Shown: positions 6,313-10,116 of the stretch, one piece after another
Layout: every line of letters begins with the position of its first letter
Position numbering within the stretch: position 1 is the first letter of the stretch
Source of the DNA: Alphaproteobacteria bacterium
GTDB lineage: Bacteria > Pseudomonadota > Alphaproteobacteria > JAJTHO01
Direction of reading: 5' to 3'
DNA length: 10,116 bases
Assembly (NCBI GenBank): GCA_021297975.1
Contig: JAJTHO010000130.1
Location: 1-10,116 of the forward strand
Translations under genes and position numbers: made by a program
The notes under the pieces: model-generated
Told to the model about the DNA's origin: nothing
Databases searched by the model: none
What the model saw: only the letters and a program-made list of their open reading frames with translations

Positions 6313-6709
6313 CTTCCCTTGGCACGTTGCCTTTGCCGATACCGATGCCGGCGGCGTGGTGTATCACAGTAAATATCTGGAAATTGCCGAACGGGCGCGC
6401 GCCTTGTGGCTGGAAGAATGTGGCAGCAGTAATGCCGCGCTCTGGGCTGGCGGCGTAGTGTTTGCCGTGCGCTCCATCAACGTGCGCTTCCGCGCCCCGG
6501 CACGGCTTAGCGACAGGATAACCGTCTCAACAACACTACGCGGCATCGGCGGCGCCAGCCTTGATTTGTTTCAGCAGATTCATCGGGCTGATGCGCTTCT
6601 AACAGAATTGGAAGTTGAACTTGTTTGCTTAACCGCTAGCGGCAGACCACAACGCATCCCAGAAAATCTGCTATCCCTCTTGCGCAAAGCTGCAAAACCG
6701 TTAGGTTGA
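6290..6709 (+). CDS. ybgC: Tol-Pal-associated acyl-CoA thioesterase (4HBT hotdog fold)
   Basis: 139 residues. YbgC hydrolyses acyl-CoA thioesters and is usually the first gene of the tol-pal cluster. The family signature ADTDAGGVVYHSKYLEIAERAR (16-37) contains catalytic-type Asp19, equivalent to Asp18 of E. coli YbgC. The following VRFRAPARLSD strand pattern is also typical. The start at 6290 lies inside phaB, giving a 23-nt overlap in a different frame. GGGGCGA (6271-6277) is rather far upstream, so translation probably depends on ribosomes finishing phaB. Because phaB and ybgC both act on short acyl-CoAs, a shared pathway is possible, but synteny with tolQ points to the usual Tol role. Ends 17 nt before tolQ. 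Confidence 0.93.
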   Translation: MADNIASNFPWHVAFADTDAGGVVYHSKYLEIAERARALWLEECGSSNAALWAGGVVFAVRSINVRFRAPARLSDRITVSTTLRGIGGASLDLFQQIHRADALLTELEVELVCLTASGRPQRIPENLLSLLRKAAKPLG

Positions 6710-6726
6710 CAAAAAAAGAGAGCCCC

Positions 6727-7419
6727 ATGGAGCCATTACAACAAGCCGCGTTATCTACCGCAACTGCGACCCTATCCCCGTTAGATTTATTTTTAATGGC
6801 CGATTGGATTGTTAAATCCGTGATGCTGACGCTCTTGGGTATGTCGATTTACACATGGTCGGTGGTGATACAAAAAGTGCGCCTCATGCGCCGGGTTGAA
6901 AGCGATTCAGCCGCCTTTACCGAGGCCTTCTGGAACACCCCCTCTCTCGATATACTGTATCAGCAGCTCAACAACAAACCGAAGGAACCACAAGGCGCGG
7001 TGTTTTGCTCGGCCATGAAGGAATGGGCGCTGGGGAAACACACCAACCACAACACCTGGATGGAGCGGGTTGAGCGGGTCATGCGCGTCACTATTTCACG
7101 CGAACTCGACACCATGCAAAAATCACTGTCGTTCCTGGCGATTACTGGCTCCTCCGCCCCGTTTATTGGGCTGTTCGGCACGGTGTGGGGTATTATGAAC
7201 AGCTTTATCGCCATTTCCGGCTCTAAGAATGCCTCGATTGCTGTCGTGGGGCCCGGCCTGGCAGAGGCCTTGCTGGCAACCGCCATTGGTCTTGTTGCTG
7301 CCATCCCGGCGGGTATCGCCTATAATCGTCTGACTAGCCGTTTGGAACAATATTCCGCCAAGCTTGAAAGCTTTAGCGACGAAGTCATGACCGCACTCCT
7401 GCGCCAGCCCGGAGCGTAA
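6727..7419 (+). CDS. tolQ: Tol-Pal proton-channel subunit TolQ
   Basis: 230 residues from the ATG at 6727, preceded by AGAGAG (6717-6722). An in-frame TTG at 6706 overlaps the ybgC stop and would add seven residues; the ATG is preferred. TolQ/ExbB/MotA family, inner membrane. Three membrane helices are visible at about 24-48, 134-160 and 174-198, with a large cytoplasmic loop between the first two. The conserved GSSAPFIGLFGTVWGIMNSF stretch (141-160) and the GPGLAEALLATAIGLVAAIPAG stretch (175-196) line the proton path with TolR. It uses the proton-motive force to energise TolA during outer-membrane constriction at division. ybgC before it and tolR after it separate it from ExbB. Confidence 0.96.
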   Translation: MEPLQQAALSTATATLSPLDLFLMADWIVKSVMLTLLGMSIYTWSVVIQKVRLMRRVESDSAAFTEAFWNTPSLDILYQQLNNKPKEPQGAVFCSAMKEWALGKHTNHNTWMERVERVMRVTISRELDTMQKSLSFLAITGSSAPFIGLFGTVWGIMNSFIAISGSKNASIAVVGPGLAEALLATAIGLVAAIPAGIAYNRLTSRLEQYSAKLESFSDEVMTALLRQPGA

Positions 7420-7422
7420 ACC

Positions 7423-7860
7423 ATGGCCATGACCAGTTTATCGCGCAAACGACGCCGCGGTTCTATCCGCCATGCAGATGCTGATATCAACATCACGCCG
7501 TTTGTGGACGTGGTTCTGGTGCTGCTGGTGATTTTCATGGTGGCAGCGCCGCTCATGACGGTGGGCGTTGATGTCGAATTGCCGCAAACAAGCGCCGCGC
7601 CTATCAAAAACGACGAAGAGCCGCTGGTGCTCTCACTCAACAGCAAAGGCGAGATTTTTATCGGCGAAAACCTCATCCCCCGGGAAAAATTGCTTGAAAA
7701 ACTGCAAGCTGTTACTGCCGCCAAAGAGGATTCCGTTATCTATATTCGTGCGGATAAGCGGCTCAGCTATGGTCAGGTCATGGAACTCATGGGCGCGATA
7801 AACAACGCTGGGTACAGCAAGGTAGCGCTGGTGACGGACGCGCTCGATGAACCGCGCTAA
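7423..7860 (+). CDS. tolR: Tol-Pal proton-channel subunit TolR
   Basis: 145 residues, starting 3 nt after tolQ with GGAG (7411-7414) eight bases upstream of the ATG. ExbD/TolR family. A short basic cytoplasmic N-terminus (RKRRRGSIRH, 8-17) precedes the signature DINITPFVDVVLVLLVIFM (21-39) with the membrane proton-carrying Asp29 (Asp23 in E. coli TolR). The rest is a periplasmic domain ending in a segment like those family members use for dimerisation and peptidoglycan contact (SYGQVMELMGAINNAGYSKVAL). A second ATG two codons later (7429) is possible and changes nothing of note. Its 3' end overlaps tolA by 14 nt, which indicates coupled translation. Confidence 0.96.
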   Translation: MAMTSLSRKRRRGSIRHADADINITPFVDVVLVLLVIFMVAAPLMTVGVDVELPQTSAAPIKNDEEPLVLSLNSKGEIFIGENLIPREKLLEKLQAVTAAKEDSVIYIRADKRLSYGQVMELMGAINNAGYSKVALVTDALDEPR

Positions 7861-8830
7861 GGCTCTCGCCGAGATTCTAACCGCCCGGCTCACCCCGGAA
7901 GAGTCCAGCTTTTTGGTGTCATTCGGCCTACATGGGCTGCTGCTCGTGCTGGTGCTGTTTGGCCTTCCCGAACCTAAGCGGCCTCTCCCCGACACCATTC
8001 CGATTCAAGTTATCAGCGCCGCCGAATTATCCGCCCGCTCCACAGCGCCAGAGCGCAGCCCGGAGCAGGCCGCCAGTAAAAAGCCCGTTGAACAGCCCAA
8101 AGTTGAAAAACCGCGTGAAGAACCGAAGGATAAACCAAAAGAGCAGTTAAAGCCGCCGCCCGTTGAGCAAAAAACGCCGCCACCCCAAACCAAACCCGAA
8201 GCCGTTAAACCGCCGCCGCCGAAACCCGAACCTGTGAAACCCACACCGCCGCCACCTGCCCCGGCCAAGCCGATTGAGCAGCCTAAACCTGCGCCGAAGC
8301 CAGAGGTTAAGCCGCAACCGGTCAAAACACCTGAACCGCCGAAACCAGCCCCTAAGCCGGAGGCTAAACAAACGGTGGATGATTTTGCCACCAGCATTCT
8401 AAAGAACGTTGAAAAGACTCGGCCGCAGCCCACTGCGCCCGCCGCCAAACAGGCTGAGCAGCCGAAACAGGGCGCGGTCGCAACAACGGGCGCAATGGCC
8501 GAAGATTTAGGCGCGAAAATCACCGGCAGCGAGATGGATGCGCTCAAACAACAAATCAGCCGCTGCTGGAATTTTCCCGCTGGGGCAAAGGCGGCGGATG
8601 AGCTGGTTGTTACCCTCCGCGTTGCGATGAACGCCGACCGCACCGTGCGCACGGCAACTGTTATTGATGCACCTAAAAACCCTAGCCTCTATTGGCAGGC
8701 CGCCAGCGAAAGCGCCCTTCGCGCTATCTACAGCCCGCGCTGTACGCCTCTAAAGCTGCCCGAGGGTAAGTTCAACGAGTGGCGCAGCTTTACTATACGG
8801 TTTGATCCACGCCAGATGCTGGGGCTTTAG
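7847..8830 (+). CDS. tolA: TolA-type periplasm-spanning protein
   Basis: 327 residues, starting inside tolR (14-nt overlap). Architecture: a short cytoplasmic N-terminus; one membrane helix at about 23-40 (FLVSFGLHGLLLVLVLFG) with the Ser25-x3-His29 arrangement used by TolA/TonB to contact TolQ/ExbB; a long Pro/Lys/Glu-rich stretch at 65-205; and a compact C-terminal domain at about 225-327 with Cys240 and Cys299, a likely disulfide. In E. coli the middle domain is an Ala/Lys/Glu-rich helix, whereas here it is Pro-Lys-rich and resembles TonB; this form is common in alphaproteobacteria. The C-terminal ISRCWNFPAGAK and ASESALRAI segments are TolA-like. The gene position after tolQR decides against TonB. 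No tolB or pal follows. Confidence 0.92.
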   Translation: MNRAKALAEILTARLTPEESSFLVSFGLHGLLLVLVLFGLPEPKRPLPDTIPIQVISAAELSARSTAPERSPEQAASKKPVEQPKVEKPREEPKDKPKEQLKPPPVEQKTPPPQTKPEAVKPPPPKPEPVKPTPPPPAPAKPIEQPKPAPKPEVKPQPVKTPEPPKPAPKPEAKQTVDDFATSILKNVEKTRPQPTAPAAKQAEQPKQGAVATTGAMAEDLGAKITGSEMDALKQQISRCWNFPAGAKAADELVVTLRVAMNADRTVRTATVIDAPKNPSLYWQAASESALRAIYSPRCTPLKLPEGKFNEWRSFTIRFDPRQMLGL

Positions 8831-8850
8831 TATTTTCCTCGCTAACAGCG

Positions 8851-8866
8851 TTAACCCTTTTTTAAC
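8851..8866. promoter_or_regulatory. CtrA-type binding box
   Basis: TTAA (8851-8854), seven bases, then TTAAC (8862-8866) match the full alphaproteobacterial CtrA consensus TTAA-N7-TTAAC without mismatch. The site is in the 89-bp gap between tolA and the TadG-like gene, 54-69 nt upstream of the latter's ATG. CtrA is the cell-cycle response regulator that controls Flp pilus, flagellar and division genes in Caulobacter and relatives. A site of this information content is expected by chance about once in a few hundred kilobases at even base composition, more often in AT-rich gaps. No clear sigma70 -10/-35 pair is seen nearby, although the following 50 bases are AT-rich. Confidence 0.6.
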
Positions 8867-8919
8867 ACTTTCCTTGCTACTTTAAATGTATATAGTATTT
8901 GTAGTATGTGGAGTTTATT

Positions 8920-10116
8920 ATGATGCCTTTTTCTTCCAACCTCCGCGACTTCGTTTCTCTTTTCCCTGATAAGCGCGGCATGACCACGCTTATTGTTGCA
9001 CTTGTGCTTGTGCCGCTGGTGGCGGCCATGGCGGTTGCGCTGGATTTAGCGCGGGTGTCCCACTCAAAAGGACAGCTGCAACAAGCGGTGGACACCGCCG
9101 TTATCTCGGCGGCGCGCACCTACGCCACGCAGTTGGTTGAAAACGGCGGTAACGCGCCCGATGCCTATGACCAGGCGCTGTCCTCAGGGCAAAATATTTT
9201 TCGGTCTAATTATCCCGGCGCGACTTTAACGCTCAATTTCAATGTTTCCGGCGGCTTTAACGGCACCGCGCAGGCCGCCGTTGCCGGCACCTTGGCTGCG
9301 GCGATGGGGCTGGCCGATGTGAACCCGGTTGCCAAAGCCTGCGCCGTGACGCCCGCCAGCGGCTATACCACCCTCAGTGTCTGCAGCGCTGATGCACCGC
9401 CACCCTGCCGCCCGGGAGCGTTTCCGGAATTAAGTTGTAATCAGTCCGCCTGCCCGGCGGGGATGTATGATCAAACCTACACCTATGGTGTATCGGGAAC
9501 TGTCACCGAATCGAGCTGCAACACCAGCACCTTTAAAACCAAAACCTGTAGTCTGAGTTGCCCGCCTGCGCCGAAACCGGTGGGGTGTGATGTGTATAAA
9601 ATAGAATTTAGACATAGCTATCCTGGTATGGGAAACATTAGTGGCGACGCACCTGCATGCTTGCGTAACACTTGGAATAGTTACACAAATTTCGGTACGG
9701 GGCATCCTTTCAGCGATGATTATTTTTTCACCTATTATTATCAGGATATGGATCCTATCCAAAATAGTGATGTAAGAAATTGCGTAGGTACGATTCGTTC
9801 AAAAATCAAAACATATACTTGGATAGATAATAACTGTAAGGTAATCGCATCAAGTGTATCGAATCTTGGTACTGAACTTCCAAACTATCGTCCTCATGAC
9901 TATTCGTGGCAGCTTAGTGCATATGGTAATTATGATAAAATAGTTGAAGCTAATGTATACCCGTGCACAAACTCTATTAATAGACAACGTGTTGGATGGA
10001 ATCCCACACAACGTGAGCTTCGGGCGCTAGCCGAACGAATGGCACTAGCCGACAATACCGCGGCGAGAGAAGTAGCCGCGATGTTGAAAACACGCGGAAG
10101 AGTCTGCGAAGGAAAC
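8920..10116 (+). CDS. TadE/TadG-like exported protein with cysteine-rich C-terminal region, 3'-truncated by window edge
   Basis: The frame starting at 8920 stays open to the window end (399 codons, no stop). Start: GGAG (8910-8913), six bases before the ATG; a second ATG follows at once. Residues 18-66 match the N-terminal Tad domain of Flp-pilus assembly TadE/TadG-like proteins (PF13400): KRG, a membrane helix at about 21-45 ending in LDLARV, then GQLQQAVDTAVISAA. Residues 1-140 have no cysteine; residues 141-399 have fourteen, densest at 141-223, including CPAGMYDQTYTYG and a CSLSCPP segment. These should be outside the cytoplasm and disulfide-bonded. Residues 229-357 are aromatic-rich and encoded by AT-rich DNA. 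A basic/acidic helix (NPTQRELRALAERMALADN, 361-379) comes near the end. TadG itself often has a von Willebrand factor A domain; none is seen so far. Confidence 0.85.
   Translation, partial: MMPFSSNLRDFVSLFPDKRGMTTLIVALVLVPLVAAMAVALDLARVSHSKGQLQQAVDTAVISAARTYATQLVENGGNAPDAYDQALSSGQNIFRSNYPGATLTLNFNVSGGFNGTAQAAVAGTLAAAMGLADVNPVAKACAVTPASGYTTLSVCSADAPPPCRPGAFPELSCNQSACPAGMYDQTYTYGVSGTVTESSCNTSTFKTKTCSLSCPPAPKPVGCDVYKIEFRHSYPGMGNISGDAPACLRNTWNSYTNFGTGHPFSDDYFFTYYYQDMDPIQNSDVRNCVGTIRSKIKTYTWIDNNCKVIASSVSNLGTELPNYRPHDYSWQLSAYGNYDKIVEANVYPCTNSINRQRVGWNPTQRELRALAERMALADNTAAREVAAMLKTRGRVCEGN

Noticed and set aside
6706..6726. TTG start extending tolQ by seven residues
   Set aside because: It would overlap the ybgC stop codon; the ATG at 6727 has AGAGAG just upstream and gives a normal TolQ length.
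8005..8652. 215-codon Gly/Ser-rich open frame on the - strand opposite tolA
   Set aside because: It is the complement of tolA's Pro/Lys-rich repeat region; the glycine runs are just CCG/CCC proline codons read backwards.
8841..8866. Possible terminator after tolA (TAAC/GTTA or GTTAA/TTAAC stems with a T-run)
   Set aside because: Stems are only 4-5 A/T-rich pairs and the T-run lies in the loop; the same bases are better explained as a CtrA-type box.
9430..9762. 110-codon - strand frame inside the TadG-like gene
   Set aside because: The + strand frame through it is continuous for 399 codons with a good start and Tad domain; the - strand translation has no recognisable features.

Overview
The window looks like a chromosomal segment of an alphaproteobacterium. 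Three things point there: a class I lysyl-tRNA synthetase (a lineage-restricted form found in archaea, many alphaproteobacteria and spirochaetes), a perfect CtrA-type box (TTAA-N7-TTAAC) in front of a pilus-assembly-like gene, and a ybgC-tolQRA block of proteobacterial type. GC is moderate overall, roughly 50 % by eye. I cannot name the genus. All supported genes lie on the + strand; I found no tRNA, rRNA, insertion sequence or CRISPR array.

Layout. 1-954 is the C-terminal part of a YjbH-type outer-membrane/exopolysaccharide protein, cut by the window edge. 998-1348 is a small secreted four-cysteine protein of unknown function. 1389-2939 is lysK (class I). 3059-3241 is a YdcH/DUF465 coiled-coil protein behind a plausible promoter and a strong GC hairpin. 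3242-3366 is a regulatory-looking gap with three consecutive inverted repeats around a candidate promoter.

From 3367 to 8830 eight genes follow with gaps of at most 36 nt or with overlaps: a ParA-type ATPase, an unknown 94-residue protein, phaA (beta-ketothiolase), phaB (acetoacetyl-CoA reductase), ybgC, tolQ, tolR and tolA. Read together, PhaA and PhaB make (R)-3-hydroxybutyryl-CoA for polyhydroxybutyrate, while YbgC-TolQRA belong to the envelope-constriction (Tol-Pal) system. The ParA and its small partner have no ParB or origin genes beside them. They may position a cargo other than a chromosome; PHB granules are one candidate, but that is inference. tolB and pal do not follow tolA here.

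From 8920 to the window end an open frame of at least 399 codons begins with a TadE/TadG-like membrane anchor and continues into a cysteine-rich exported domain. About 400 bp of this gene (roughly 9595-9990) is AT-rich, near 37 % GC by hand count against about 61 % in its 5' part, and GC rises again at the window end. The CtrA-type box lies 54-69 nt upstream of its start.

Most worth a second look: the parA/orf94/phaAB/tol cluster with its palindromic leader, and the CtrA-linked mosaic TadG-like gene.
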